Counted from the stretch's first letter, positions 52,990-62,499 are shown. The stretch is DNA of 64,000 bases from Gracilibacillus alcaliphilus (GCF_016909015.1 NZ_JAFBFA010000013.1:1-64000), one strand, 5' to 3'. A program made the numbers and translations. Notes: generated from the sequence alone by a model not told the origin.

Positions 52990-53736
52990 ATGCCAGAAGC
53001 AGTAGAAACAATGGATGGCTGGTATTGCTTACATGATCTGCGCAGGATAGATTGGACCAAATGGAAACAAGCCTCTGAGGCAGATCGTGCGGAAGCACAA
53101 ACAGAATTACAAAACTTGTTACACAAATGGGAAGCTGTTGCCGAAGCACGGGATGGCAGCCATGCCTTCTATTCTATAATGGGACAAAAGGCAGATATTA
53201 TTTTGATGATTTTACGTCCGACCATGCAGGAACTCAGTGAGATTGAATTAGCCTTTAACAAATCAAAATTTGCCGAGTATACCATACCTAGCTATTCCTA
53301 TGTATCAGTCGTGGAACTATCCAAATATATGTCTAAAGACACAGATAATCCAGAAGATAACCCGGGAGTACGTGCCCGCTTAACACCAAAATTGCCGCAA
53401 TGGGATCATATCTGTTTCTATCCAATGGACAAACGGCGTGAAGGAAATGATAATTGGTATATGCTTCCTTATGATGAGCGCCGTCAATTGATGTATGAGC
53501 ACAGTCTGACAGGGAGAAAATATGCTGGTGAAATCAAACAGATTATTACAGGTTCGATGGGCTTTGATGATTGGGAATGGAGTGTTACCCTGTTTGCAAA
53601 AGATGTACTGCAAATTAAGAAAATTGTTTACGAAATGCGTTTTGATGTTGTCAGTGCTCGTTACGGGGAATTCGGCCCATTCTATGTAGGTAATATTCTT
53701 AAAACAGAGGATATACCTGCTTATCTAGTCATATAA
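52990..53736 (+). CDS. hemQ: Coproheme decarboxylase HemQ
   Basis: Last enzyme of the Gram-positive coproporphyrin-dependent haem pathway, oxidatively decarboxylating coproheme to haem b. It is 248 residues of the chlorite dismutase-like fold. The catalytic Tyr is in DHICFYPMDKRR (near residue 145) and the proximal His in LMYEHSLTGRKYAGEI (near residue 172); GFDDWEWSVTLFA is conserved. AAGGAG lies nine bases before the ATG, and a terminator follows. Confidence 0.95.
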   Translation: MPEAVETMDGWYCLHDLRRIDWTKWKQASEADRAEAQTELQNLLHKWEAVAEARDGSHAFYSIMGQKADIILMILRPTMQELSEIELAFNKSKFAEYTIPSYSYVSVVELSKYMSKDTDNPEDNPGVRARLTPKLPQWDHICFYPMDKRREGNDNWYMLPYDERRQLMYEHSLTGRKYAGEIKQIITGSMGFDDWEWSVTLFAKDVLQIKKIVYEMRFDVVSARYGEFGPFYVGNILKTEDIPAYLVI

Positions 53737-53745
53737 TCTATATCA

Positions 53746-53774
53746 AAAGCTGGTTTTTGATACCAGCTTTTTTT
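53746..53774 (+). terminator. Terminator of hemQ
   Basis: AAAAGCTGGT...ACCAGCTTTTTTT directly after the stop codon: 9-bp stem with a T7 tail. Confidence 0.92.
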
Positions 53775-53858
53775 CAATTCATAGGAATGTTCCCCCCTTT
53801 TGTTACATATAGATAATGTAGCGGACAACAGCTCGACTATCGAAAGGGGTTTTTATCT

Positions 53859-54269
53859 ATGAATCAGCAAGATAATCAAAATCAATTTCAGGCAATGCCT
53901 TATTATCCGCAAAATTATTACGGCACACAAAATTATCCGGTCCAAAACCAACCAAATACACCAATGATACCAAACATGCAGCAAGCGAACGCCACGCCAG
54001 GCATGCTTCCGATGGAGCAATCTTACATCGAAAATATCTTACGGCTCAACAGAGGAAAGCAAGCCACCGTTTATATGACTTTTGAAAATAACGATCGTTG
54101 GAATGCCAAGATATTCAAGGGGATTATTGAAGCAGCCGGCCGGGACCATATTATCTTAAGTGACACCGAAACAGGAAAAAGGTACATTTTATTGATGGTT
54201 TATTTGGATTACATTACCTTTGATGAAGAAATTGTTTATGACTATCCATATGCCAATGCACCACGCTAA
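53859..54269 (+). CDS. gerQ: Spore coat protein GerQ
   Basis: A 136-residue inner-coat protein (YwdL) needed for CwlJ placement and germination. The first 50 residues are low-complexity, rich in Q, N, P and Y (MNQQDNQNQFQAMPYYPQNY), and the conserved domain follows: SYIENILRLNRGKQATVYMTFE, then DRDHIILSD-like and YLDYITFDEEIVYDYPY. Lysine residues in GerQ are crosslinked by transglutaminase in Bacillus. A GAAAGGGG site precedes the ATG; expression is expected in the mother cell. Confidence 0.95.
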   Translation: MNQQDNQNQFQAMPYYPQNYYGTQNYPVQNQPNTPMIPNMQQANATPGMLPMEQSYIENILRLNRGKQATVYMTFENNDRWNAKIFKGIIEAAGRDHIILSDTETGKRYILLMVYLDYITFDEEIVYDYPYANAPR

Positions 54270-54284
54270 AGGCATTTTGCCACA

Positions 54285-54527
54285 ATGAAATCTCGTTCCG
54301 ATCAGATTACCATCTATTGTTTTTACTTTACACTCATTTGCCTGATCCTCGCCTGGATCAATACATCATTTCTATTTACTATGCTTACATTGGCAAGTGT
54401 CAGTGTCGCCTTGTTTACGGATGCAGCCCAAGAATGGCGCAAAGGAAATCGTTTTTTCTTCTCTCAATCTCTTGTAAGGGGCTTTGGAGTAGTTGGCGGA
54501 ATGATCCTGATCTATTATTTTCTCTAA
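54285..54527 (+). CDS. Small two-helix membrane protein
   Basis: Unrecognised 80-residue protein with hydrophobic stretches at about residues 9-43 (possibly two helices) and 65-80, linked by a charged segment DAAQEWRKGNRFFF. It starts 15 bases after gerQ with only a weak AAAGG site, so it may be coupled to gerQ translation. A good terminator follows, supporting a real transcript end. The function is unknown. Confidence 0.6.
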   Translation: MKSRSDQITIYCFYFTLICLILAWINTSFLFTMLTLASVSVALFTDAAQEWRKGNRFFFSQSLVRGFGVVGGMILIYYFL

Positions 54528-54534
54528 CCATCAG

Positions 54535-54567
54535 AAAAAAGGTTCCAACCTATTGGAACCTTTTTTT
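54535..54567. terminator. Bidirectional terminator
   Basis: AAAAAAGGTTCCAA and TTGGAACCTTTTTT form a near-perfect palindrome between the convergent small membrane-protein gene and ywdK. Confidence 0.93.
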
Positions 54568-54575
54568 CTATACTG

Positions 54576-54956
54576 TTAGATATGTTTGATCACAGCGTAT
54601 CCTAACAATACCCAGCCGATTAAGAATGCCACTCCGCCTATCGGAGTGATCATGGCAAAAGTCTTTATTTGTGTAGTTGAATAAATATAGAGACTGCCTG
54701 AAAACAGCAGGATTCCTGCAAAAAAGAACCAGCCTGCCGATACCATACTGCCGCTTGTTATCTTCTGCATGGCCAGTCCAGTAACCAGCAAGGCTACGGT
54801 ATGGAACATTTGATATTGTACAGCTTTCTCCCAAGTAGCAAGCATTTTTTCAGATAGTTTTCCTTCTAATCCATGAGCGCCAAACGCACCAAGGGCAACG
54901 GCTAAGAAGCCATTTAGAATACCTAATAGTAAAAACAATTTCATTGCTGTGGACAC
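54576..54956 (-). CDS. ywdK: DUF423 membrane protein YwdK
   Basis: A 126-residue protein with four predicted membrane helices, of the DUF423 family. The conserved N-terminal ALGAFGAHGLEGKLSEKMLATWEKAVQYQ-type region (residues 20-48) and the glycine-rich last helices (PIGGVAFLIGWVLLGY) are clear. The function is unknown. It follows ywdI after seven bases, so the two are cotranscribed. Confidence 0.88.
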   Translation of the reverse strand: MSTAMKLFLLLGILNGFLAVALGAFGAHGLEGKLSEKMLATWEKAVQYQMFHTVALLVTGLAMQKITSGSMVSAGWFFFAGILLFSGSLYIYSTTQIKTFAMITPIGGVAFLIGWVLLGYAVIKHI

Positions 54957-54963
54957 CTCTCTA

Positions 54964-55233
54964 TCAAAAGTCTAATAATGAATCACTCTGCGTCTCTTCA
55001 CTTGCTGTTTGCTTCGCTTGTTTTTGGACCGGTTTTGGTGCAGGATGGCCGACCATCTTCTTCCACTCCAGCTCATTTATCGTTGGAGAGGCTGTTGGAA
55101 CATCATATTCCAGTAATAAATCGGTTAATGCCTGTACCGCTTTTGCATGTTCACGCACTTTTTCCTCATTCTTTAAGGCCTGCTCACACTCAGCAATTAT
55201 TTTTCTTAAAATTTGTTGATTCGTAATGGTCAT
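54964..55233 (-). CDS. ywdI: YwdI family protein
   Basis: An 89-residue protein of the Bacillus YwdI family. The N-terminal helix (QQILRKIIAECEQALKNEEK) is followed by VQALTDLLLEYD and a proline- and glutamine-rich C-terminal tail. It is predicted cytoplasmic with no known role. It is the first gene of the ywdI-ywdK pair. Confidence 0.8.
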   Translation of the reverse strand: MTITNQQILRKIIAECEQALKNEEKVREHAKAVQALTDLLLEYDVPTASPTINELEWKKMVGHPAPKPVQKQAKQTASEETQSDSLLDF

Positions 55234-55327
55234 GATTACTCATCCTCTCTCCTGATATTATACAATGGTTACAAGTGGATTCAAAATACAAACATCTAAA
55301 AGAGAATAGAACTGGGAGGATCACGTT

Positions 55328-56188
55328 ATGGAACAAAGCTTAAGGAAAATAGGAGATCACACAGCGATTCAAACCGTTCAGCCTGTATCTGGCGGCGAAA
55401 TTAGGCAAGCCTACTATGTAAAAACGGAACAGCAGGCATATTTTATCAAAACCAATCAAGGTGTAACGGGTAACTTCTTTAAAGTCGAGGCTGATGGCTT
55501 AGAGCGTATTCGTGCAACTGGAACGATTGCTGTCCCGGAAGTATACTATTATGATGAGACAATAGATAACCAAGAAATGGTGCTTATCCTGGAATGGATA
55601 CAAGGGGAAACATCAGCAACTACTGCTCAACAATTAGGCAAACAGATAGCCGCCCTTCATCTTGCACCTGCTGCTCCACACTATGGGATGGAGCACCCTA
55701 CCTTTGTTGGTGAATTAATTCAGCCAAACAAGTGGTACGATAACTGGATCAATTATTTCCATGAACAACGACTCCTGCCACAACTAGACCTTGCTATCCA
55801 ACAGAAGCGAATGCCCCATGCCAGACGAGCCAAACTGGAAACATTGCTAAACCGGTTAGATCGCTATCTGCCAAGCCATCCAAGGGTTTCCTTACTGCAT
55901 GGCGATTTATGGGGTGGTAATTGGCTTGCTGGTCCGCATGGGAAACCATATGTGATCGATCCATCCGTTGTTTATGGAGATCACTTATTTGAGTTGGCTT
56001 TTACGGAACTCTTTCACCGATTCCCTGACGACTTTTATTCCCATTACCAAACACTGCTGCCGATTGCTGACTATTACCAAGAAGTTAAACCTATTTACCA
56101 ACTCTTCTATTTACTCGTTCACTTGAATATCTTTGGTGAAGGGTATGGAAGTAGTGTCGATCAAATACTAAAGAAATACGCCGGTTAA
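55328..56188 (+). CDS. Fructosamine kinase family protein
   Basis: A 286-residue kinase of the fructosamine/ketosamine-3-kinase family (aminoglycoside phosphotransferase-like fold). Visible features are the N-lobe GGEIRQAYYVKT, catalytic LLHGDLWGGNWLAG (HGDxxxxN near residue 190) and the metal-binding VIDPSVVYGDHLFELA. It probably repairs glycated proteins or phosphorylates a free ketosamine. A GGGAGG site lies nine bases before the ATG. Confidence 0.9.
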   Translation: MEQSLRKIGDHTAIQTVQPVSGGEIRQAYYVKTEQQAYFIKTNQGVTGNFFKVEADGLERIRATGTIAVPEVYYYDETIDNQEMVLILEWIQGETSATTAQQLGKQIAALHLAPAAPHYGMEHPTFVGELIQPNKWYDNWINYFHEQRLLPQLDLAIQQKRMPHARRAKLETLLNRLDRYLPSHPRVSLLHGDLWGGNWLAGPHGKPYVIDPSVVYGDHLFELAFTELFHRFPDDFYSHYQTLLPIADYYQEVKPIYQLFYLLVHLNIFGEGYGSSVDQILKKYAG

Positions 56189-56271
56189 GTCTCAAACATA
56201 CTGTTCTTCATAATCATCCCTTACTTGGGCCTGTCTATCTTCCACTTTCTTGCAATCTCAAAATCATAAAC

Positions 56272-56309
56272 AAATGACTGCTGCCTTCTCTTTCGGCAGC
56301 AGTCATTTA
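56272..56309. terminator. Bidirectional terminator
   Basis: AAATGACTGCTGCC and GGCAGCAGTCATTT form a 14-bp stem between the convergent kinase and acyltransferase genes; T-tails are short. Confidence 0.85.
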
Positions 56310-56311
56310 TG

Positions 56312-57343
56312 TCAAGATGATTCTTCTTTCATTTGATAAGCCTTCCGGCGCTGTCTGCGCCTAGACCAGCGTGCTTGTAATAAATCGATTTTCCCTTCTA
56401 CAATCGGCTGTGTCAACGTTACTACCCATTTAGAAGAGAGTAACAACACAATGGAAGCTGCGATTACAGCAAGCCCTAAAGTATCAAGATTCTGATTCAC
56501 CGCCAGTAAGTTCGCTTCGCGTACATACTGAATAATGACACCGTGTAACAGATACACATAGATCGTATATTGGCCCAGCTTTGAGAAGCTGAATTCTTTT
56601 CTCGGTATAAGCGTAAGCACGGCAAACACCATTAAAAGGGCAACCAAGTATAAACTGGCGCGGAATAATCCACCTGGTATAGGTGCCGCAAGCTGTTGAT
56701 AAGGTTGTGAACCAAACAGCCATTGTACCGGTATGTCTGGTGCAAGATAAGTGATGACCAAGGCAACTGTTAATAAACCAGCTGCTGCCACCTTCTTGGG
56801 CAATGTCTGCCATTTATATAATTGATCAGTATGAAGCCAATAACCAATTAGGAAGAATGGAAAGAAGACAAATGTTCTCGACAAACTTAAGTCTGGTCCA
56901 ATAAAAGGCAGATAACCAATGGCTGTTCCAATCAGAAAAGCAACTGGAATACCTAACATCGGCTTTAATTTCTTGAAACCAATTAATAATATATGCCAAC
57001 TAAATAGACTTAGTAAAAACCACAATCCCCACTGTGGATCATATATTGCCTGATCCCAACTGCTCTTTCCAATCGTTAAGAAATAAAAGGAATAGAAGAG
57101 CTGGAACAGAAAGTAAGGAAGTAAGATTCGTTTAGCTAGTTTCATCAGATACCCTCGATCACTGGCTCCTTTCGCAAAGAAACCACTGACTAGAATAAAG
57201 ACCGGCATATGAAATAAATATATCCACTGATATAATACGTTTATCACTTCAATGTTGTCTTTTAAAGGCTGGATTAAATGACCAAACACCACTAAAAAGA
57301 TAAACAAGAGTTTAGCATTATCAAAGTAAACCTCTCGTTTCAT
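56312..57343 (-). CDS. Acyltransferase 3 family membrane protein
   Basis: A 343-residue multi-pass membrane acyltransferase with about ten helices. The N-terminal REVYFDNAKLLFIFLVVFGHL (catalytic His near residue 21) and the Arg-containing helix region that follows are family hallmarks. Such proteins acetylate surface polysaccharides or other exported molecules; the target is unknown. An AGAGGAG site precedes the ATG. Confidence 0.85.
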   Translation of the reverse strand: MKREVYFDNAKLLFIFLVVFGHLIQPLKDNIEVINVLYQWIYLFHMPVFILVSGFFAKGASDRGYLMKLAKRILLPYFLFQLFYSFYFLTIGKSSWDQAIYDPQWGLWFLLSLFSWHILLIGFKKLKPMLGIPVAFLIGTAIGYLPFIGPDLSLSRTFVFFPFFLIGYWLHTDQLYKWQTLPKKVAAAGLLTVALVITYLAPDIPVQWLFGSQPYQQLAAPIPGGLFRASLYLVALLMVFAVLTLIPRKEFSFSKLGQYTIYVYLLHGVIIQYVREANLLAVNQNLDTLGLAVIAASIVLLLSSKWVVTLTQPIVEGKIDLLQARWSRRRQRRKAYQMKEESS

Positions 57344-57808
57344 GTCCCATTCTCCTCTTATATTTTAACTTTACATTATCCATAGTACCCTTTTTTGTTC
57401 TGAACAAAAAGCATTTTGAACGATTGTTACTACTTTGTAAATGTTATGTTAACAACTTGAAATTTTTCTTTATGATGAAGGCTTGTCCACAGGTTTTCTC
57501 CTCATGACCGCTATTGTGAGCAAGGTAGCCGCTAAGGCTGACCATTTGCTTCTACAAAATTTGGTAGAGGCTTAACCTGTTAGAACACACGCTGCTAGTT
57601 CATCGAAGAAAGGTAAGGCAAGAGGAATAATGAAGAACGGTTTTGACATGGTTAGCAAGGTATAGGTGTTTGTTTTTGTGTGCTAAAGTTGAATAATCAA
57701 CAACAGAATTACGGTTAATAAGGATTGAATTTAATATATTACTACTTTATTATAAATAGAGGAACTTTTCCCAATTCTTAAAGTGACCATACTGGAGAGG
57801 AGTATGTG
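57344..57808. other. Gap with two palindromes between divergent genes
   Basis: A 19-base perfect palindrome, TTTTTGTTCTGAACAAAAA (57392-57410), lies about 50 bases before the acyltransferase start and could be an operator. GTTGAATAATCAAC (57688-57701) lies about 110 bases before the CitMHS gene. Weak hairpins around 57505-57560 suggest an old repeat. No gene is seen. Confidence 0.45.
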
Positions 57809-59176
57809 ATGCAAGGAGATATTTCTATTTGGCTTACAATTGTAGGCCTTGTGATAATTTTTTCGATTGTAGGGCTGTTAATTTCTAACAAAGTCAGCCC
57901 GATTGTAGGGATGATCATTATCCCGATTATAGGTGCCCTGATAGCAGGTTTCGGTTTTCAAGAAATAGCAGTTTTTTTGGAAAAAGGCTCTGCGCAAGTA
58001 ATGGGCGTCGTTATTATGTTTATTTTTGCTATTCTTTATTTTGGCATTATGCAAGATATCGGGTTATTTAATCCTTTTATTCGGTTTATGATTGTCATTA
58101 CACGTGGTAATGTAGTCATTGTTGCCATTGCTACTGCGCTTATTGGGATGATTGCCCAATTAGATGGAGCTGGTGCTTCCACCTTCCTTCTATGTATTCC
58201 TGCGCTGCTACCCTTGTATAAAGAGTTACATATGAGTCGTTATTTATTGCTTTTACTCGTCGCACTCAGTGCTGGAGTAATTAATATGATCCCATGGGGC
58301 GGGCCAACTGCTCGTGCTGCAACCGTTATCGAAGCAGATTTAATCGAGTATTATCTGCCGTTGATCCCGGTTCAGGCGATTGGGGCAGGGTTAATTATTT
58401 TGTTAGCAGTTCTGCTTGGCTTTCGTGAAAAGCGCCGGATCGCCAAACGAGCAGCGGCTGGTGAGATTCAATTAAGTAACAATGTCAATATCCACGCAAT
58501 TGCTGATCAATTTATGCTCAGACAAAATGAAGAACGAGCACAAGCTAAGGAACAGCCACGATCTTATAAAGGTTTGAGCTGGATGAACTTAATCCTGACG
58601 ATTGCTGTTCTAAGTACGATGATGTCTGGACTGCTTGCACCGCAATATGCCTTTATGATTGGAGTTGCTATCGCTCTTCCTTTAAACTATAAAGGGGTAG
58701 ACAGTCAAATGGAACGAGTAAAGGCACATGCACCAAATGCCTTAATGATGGCAGCGGTTATTCTAGCGGCTGGTGTCTTCCTTGGCGTACTGAATGAATC
58801 GGATATGCTAAAACAAATTGCCTTAGCTGCTATTGCGATTATGCCTGGTTTTGTTGTTCCATATGTACATATTATTGTCGGAATATTCGGTGTACCGATG
58901 GATCTATTAACAAGTACCGATGCTTATTACTTTGCCTTACTGCCAATTGTAGAACAAATTGCCACTACACAAGGGGTTGCGGCTACTTCTACAGCATATG
59001 CCATGATGATTGGTAATATTATCGGAACATTTGTCAGTCCTTTTTCTCCCGCTCTTTGGTTAGGTATTGGACTAGCTTCTGCCAACATGGGGAAACATAT
59101 CAAATACTCTTTCTTTTGGCTATGGGGATTCAGTATTGTATTGTTAGGGTTTGCTATTTTAATTGGTGTTATTTAA
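57809..59176 (+). CDS. CitMHS-family citrate/carboxylate transporter
   Basis: A 455-residue secondary transporter with about 12 membrane helices, of the CitM/CitH metal-citrate symporter family. Conserved segments are AQLDGAGASTFLLCIPALLPLY (near residue 110), MIPWGGPTARAATV and the C-terminal half SPFSPALWLGIGLA. The ion and substrate are not certain. The ATG at 57809 lies six bases after GAGAGGAG. No two-component system like CitST is nearby. Confidence 0.88.
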   Translation: MQGDISIWLTIVGLVIIFSIVGLLISNKVSPIVGMIIIPIIGALIAGFGFQEIAVFLEKGSAQVMGVVIMFIFAILYFGIMQDIGLFNPFIRFMIVITRGNVVIVAIATALIGMIAQLDGAGASTFLLCIPALLPLYKELHMSRYLLLLLVALSAGVINMIPWGGPTARAATVIEADLIEYYLPLIPVQAIGAGLIILLAVLLGFREKRRIAKRAAAGEIQLSNNVNIHAIADQFMLRQNEERAQAKEQPRSYKGLSWMNLILTIAVLSTMMSGLLAPQYAFMIGVAIALPLNYKGVDSQMERVKAHAPNALMMAAVILAAGVFLGVLNESDMLKQIALAAIAIMPGFVVPYVHIIVGIFGVPMDLLTSTDAYYFALLPIVEQIATTQGVAATSTAYAMMIGNIIGTFVSPFSPALWLGIGLASANMGKHIKYSFFWLWGFSIVLLGFAILIGVI

Positions 59177-59210
59177 AAGATTCCATCAACTAGATAAAAT
59201 AAACTTACGA

Positions 59211-59259
59211 AAAAGCCTCGGAGAGCAGACCTATCAATAGGTCTGCTCCCGAGGCTTTT
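59211..59259. terminator. Bidirectional terminator
   Basis: A long stem, AAAAGCCTCGG (then AGCAGACCTA) against (TAGGTCTGCT then) CCGAGGCTTTT, separates the convergent CitMHS and cystine transporter genes. Confidence 0.95.
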
Positions 59260-59324
59260 CCGCTAGAATCCAAAGTTAAAGGTTATTCTTCTATCTTCAG
59301 AAACAATTATTTTTTGAACATCCT

Positions 59325-60719
59325 CTATAATGCAATATCTTTATTGATCGTCTGTTTGTCATGATAAGCCTTCACATTTAATTTTTTCATAAATTTCGAT
59401 GTTAAGGTACCTGATACAATCGAGCCATTTACATTTAATGCAGTACGTCCCATGTCGATTAACGGTTCAACAGTGATCAGCAAACCAGCTAAGGCAACAG
59501 GCAGATTCATGGACGATAAAACAATCAATGCTGCGAAAGTAGCACCGCCGCCAACACCGGCAACACCAAAGGAACTAATCCCAATAATAACGACAAGGGA
59601 TAATAGGAACCCTGGCGATAATGGATCAATACCTTGGGTAGGTGCAATCATCACAGCTAACATCGCTGGATAAATACCAGCACAGCCGTTTTGACCAATT
59701 GTGGCACCGAATGAAGCCGCCATATTCGCTGTACCATTATGCACCCCTAAGCTGTCACGTTGTACTTGAATCGTTAATGGGATCGTTCCTGCACTGGAAC
59801 GTGATGTAAAGGCAAAACTTAATACCGGTAATACCTTCTGTACAAAGATAAACGGGTTTAGTTTAAACACAGCCAATAACAGCAAATGAATGATAAACAT
59901 AACAATTAACGCCACATAAGAGGCACCGACAAATTTACCGAGTTCCACAATACCCGCAATATTTGTTTGTGCCACCGTATTTGCCATTAAAGCCAGAATA
60001 CCATATGGTGCAATGCGCAGGATTAAGGTCACCAAACGCATAATAACGGTATAAAACGTATTGACGATATCAATAAATTTCTCTGCTTGCTCTGGCTGCT
60101 TTCGCTTCACCCCCAGTACTGCGATACCGACTAGAATAGAGAACAGCACGACAGCGATAACCGATGTAGCCCGTTCACCTGTCATATCTAAGAAAATATT
60201 AGACGGAATAAATTCCAATATCTGCTGAGGCATACTCATATCTTCGACAGTGCCTAGTCTATCTTCTAAATCAAGGGCTCGCTGTTGCTCAGCCTCCCCC
60301 ATTTCAATCTGATCGGCATTTAAGTTAAAGACCGTCGCACTGGTTACTCCAACCAAGGCCGACACCATGGCAGTCGCCACGAGGATACCAATAATCCATG
60401 CCGACATTTTCCCCAGTTCAGCAGATTTCTCCAAATTAATAATAGATTGAATAATTGACACCATTACTAATGGGATAACAATCATCATAAGTAAACGAAT
60501 ATACCCGCTTCCGGCAATACTGTACCAATCCGTGGTAGAACTTACCACTTCTGAATCAGCGGAATAGGCTATTTGGAGAAAGGCACCCAGCAAAATACCT
60601 AACCCTAACCCTGCAAACACACGTTTACTAAAAGATACATGTTTTCGTTGCATTACGATTAAAATCCCAATAAATATAAGCATAATTGCCACATTAATAA
60701 TAATAAACAAAGTATCCAT
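59325..60719 (-). CDS. tcyP: L-cystine symporter TcyP-like
   Basis: A 464-residue dicarboxylate/amino-acid:cation symporter (DAACS family) closest to Bacillus TcyP. Features are multiple membrane helices, the serine-rich hairpin SFAFTSRSSAGTIPLTIQ (near residue 300), GATIGQNGCAGIYPA and the C-terminal LLITVEPLIDMGRTALNVNGS. It probably brings in cystine. An AAAGGAGG site precedes the ATG. The 440-base upstream gap has a GGAAAAT/ATTTTCC hairpin (60848-60875) but no S-box or T-box. Confidence 0.9.
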   Translation of the reverse strand: MDTLFIIINVAIMLIFIGILIVMQRKHVSFSKRVFAGLGLGILLGAFLQIAYSADSEVVSSTTDWYSIAGSGYIRLLMMIVIPLVMVSIIQSIINLEKSAELGKMSAWIIGILVATAMVSALVGVTSATVFNLNADQIEMGEAEQQRALDLEDRLGTVEDMSMPQQILEFIPSNIFLDMTGERATSVIAVVLFSILVGIAVLGVKRKQPEQAEKFIDIVNTFYTVIMRLVTLILRIAPYGILALMANTVAQTNIAGIVELGKFVGASYVALIVMFIIHLLLLAVFKLNPFIFVQKVLPVLSFAFTSRSSAGTIPLTIQVQRDSLGVHNGTANMAASFGATIGQNGCAGIYPAMLAVMIAPTQGIDPLSPGFLLSLVVIIGISSFGVAGVGGGATFAALIVLSSMNLPVALAGLLITVEPLIDMGRTALNVNGSIVSGTLTSKFMKKLNVKAYHDKQTINKDIAL

Positions 60720-61076
60720 TATACTCCTCCTTTTATAAAAAGTATTGGTTTATCATGACGCAAATTGTCTGAATTTCTAGTTTTTAGAATATCAAGGAAA
60801 TAAAATGGCTGGCACATGTTAATGTCTTGATAGATTTAAAACGCTGGGGAAAATATCTCGTAAACATGATTTTCCATAGAGCCATTTCTTATCCCAAAAT
60901 ACAAGTATGCACATGACAATCCCGATAAAATCACTATGATTTATAGTACTACTATTCCATCTTACTGTCAATTATATGATTTGGATATCAAAAAGATAAC
61001 GGTCTAATCCAGAACAGGCTTGATTTGTTTTCTTCAGCCAACCATTACGAGTGATAACTTAACTTTAGAATAAATT
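60720..61076. other. Gap upstream of tcyP
   Basis: About 360 bases, AT-rich, containing one 7-bp hairpin (60848-60875) and the tcyP promoter region, which I cannot place exactly. No CymR-type or riboswitch element is recognised. Confidence 0.4.
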
Positions 61077-61112
61077 AAAAAAGAGCATCTATACGTAATA
61101 GATACCCTTTTC
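61077..61112 (-). terminator. Terminator of the OsmC-family gene
   Basis: On the minus strand a stem GTATCTAT...ATAGATGC with G-T pairing is followed by TCTTTTTT, 45 bases after the gene. Confidence 0.75.
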
Positions 61113-61158
61113 CCTACATTTCATACATGTTTTTTTACGGTACTAAGTCAGAAGCTTT

Positions 61159-61620
61159 TTAGGCGTCCTCTTCCCTGGCAATAGAAAGGTTAGCTTCTAA
61201 CTCAATGTTTACGTTTCCCCTTAACGCCCTTGAAATCATACATGAAGCCTCTGCTTGATTGATAATTTTCTCTAATTGTCGTAATTGTCTAGTGGTTGCC
61301 TCTTGTTTCAAAATAACGACTGGTTGATGAATAATACGCTTATAGGTGAAGACACCTTTTGTTACATCCACTTCGCCAATCGAACGTAAGGAAATATGCT
61401 GTAATGGCAGATCTGCTCTTTCTATCATAGCAGCAGCCGAAATTAAGTAACAGGTTGCCGCAGCTCCCAGTAACATTTCATCAGGATTTGTCCCAATACC
61501 AGGTCCATCCATTTCAGGAGGGATAGAAATTGCTGTTTGCAGATTACTTGCTGTGATCGTGCCAACTTCATTTCTGCCGCCGGGCCAATCGGCCTCTAAT
61601 GTGAATTGATGCAATGCCAT
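61159..61620 (-). CDS. OsmC/Ohr-family peroxiredoxin-like protein
   Basis: A 153-residue OsmC-fold protein. The two redox cysteines are in GAAATCYLISAAAMIE (near residue 55) and EASCMISRALRGN (near residue 125). It probably reduces organic hydroperoxides. The start at 61620 (MALHQFTLEA) is chosen because AAAGGA lies eight bases before it; the in-frame ATG at 61629 overlaps that site. No OhrR-type regulator is adjacent. Confidence 0.88.
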   Translation of the reverse strand: MALHQFTLEADWPGGRNEVGTITASNLQTAISIPPEMDGPGIGTNPDEMLLGAAATCYLISAAAMIERADLPLQHISLRSIGEVDVTKGVFTYKRIIHQPVVILKQEATTRQLRQLEKIINQAEASCMISRALRGNVNIELEANLSIAREEDA

Positions 61621-61667
61621 TATTATCATCCTTTCTGTTTCTAATTATAACGGCCGCACCAATCAAA

Positions 61668-62438
61668 TTAAACTGGATTCTCTTGTTTCTTTTTTGTTTT
61701 TCCTGACAGGAACCAGCCTGCTACAGCGATACCTACCAGCACGATATAGAAAGTAAGTTTCCAAGGTAAGGAATGAACAAATCCATGAGAAATGATTTGC
61801 AGATCTTCATGTCCTAACACACTCATAACTAATTTGACCCCTACCCAACCAACAATAACAAAGGCCGCTACTTCCAAACCTGGACGATCATGCAGCAAAT
61901 TCACAAATACATTGGCTGCAAATCGCATAATAATCAATCCAATCATTCCTCCAGCTAAAACGACGAGAAATTGTCCCGTGTCCAAACTTCCAATTGTCCC
62001 AATTCCTGTTGCCGGAAGTGCTACTGCTAAGGCAACGGCTGCTAGAATCGAATCCACCGCAAAGGCTAAGTCTGCTAGTTCTACTTTAAGAACGGTCATC
62101 CAGAAGCCGCTTCCTTGCTTCTCTTCCGCCTTTTTAGCAGCATCTTTCTGTTTCTTTTTACTAAAGGTATCATACAAGTGTTTGATCGAAATAAACAACA
62201 AGTACGCAGCTCCAATTGCCTGCACTTGCCAAACATCGACCAAGAAGGAAATCACAAACAAGGAAGCAAATCGTAAGACAAATGCCCCGGCCAGTCCATA
62301 GAACAATGCCCTCTTCCGCTTCTCTTCCGGCAAATGCTTTACCATAATCGCCAATACGAGCGCATTGTCAGCAGCCAAAATCCCCTCTAAACCAATTAAA
62401 ACAAGTAATACCCAACCATACTCTAAGAGTAACTCCAC
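61668..62438 (-). CDS. TerC-family membrane protein
   Basis: Membrane protein of about 256 residues and seven helices in the TerC family, which includes Mn2+ exporters that load exoenzymes. Acidic membrane motifs are GLEGILAADNALVLAIMVKHLP (near the N-terminus) and VELADLAFAVDSILAAVALA. It is preceded by a yybP-ykoY Mn2+ riboswitch, so Mn2+ handling is the likely job. The start is probably the GTG at 62438 (MELLLEYGW), nine bases after AGGAGA; the ORF extends upstream through the leader. Confidence 0.9.
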   Translation of the reverse strand: MELLLEYGWVLLVLIGLEGILAADNALVLAIMVKHLPEEKRKRALFYGLAGAFVLRFASLFVISFLVDVWQVQAIGAAYLLFISIKHLYDTFSKKKQKDAAKKAEEKQGSGFWMTVLKVELADLAFAVDSILAAVALAVALPATGIGTIGSLDTGQFLVVLAGGMIGLIIMRFAANVFVNLLHDRPGLEVAAFVIVGWVGVKLVMSVLGHEDLQIISHGFVHSLPWKLTFYIVLVGIAVAGWFLSGKTKKKQENPV

Positions 62439-62470
62439 TTTGTCCCATCTCCTTTTTTGAGAAAAAAAAA

Positions 62471-62499
62471 TGATCTCCACCATCACTGGTAAAGATCAC
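62471..62499 (-). other. Second hairpin between riboswitch and terC start
   Basis: TGATCT and AGATCA with inner ACC/GGT pairs form a hairpin just before the ribosome site. Its left arm partly copies the terminator sequence (GGTAAAGATC versus GGTAAAGGTCTC), so it might pair with the switch or regulate translation. Confidence 0.4.

Noticed and set aside
54317..54589. 90-codon frame overlapping the small membrane protein gene
   Set aside because: It reads through the terminator and is out of frame with the better ORF at 54285-54527.
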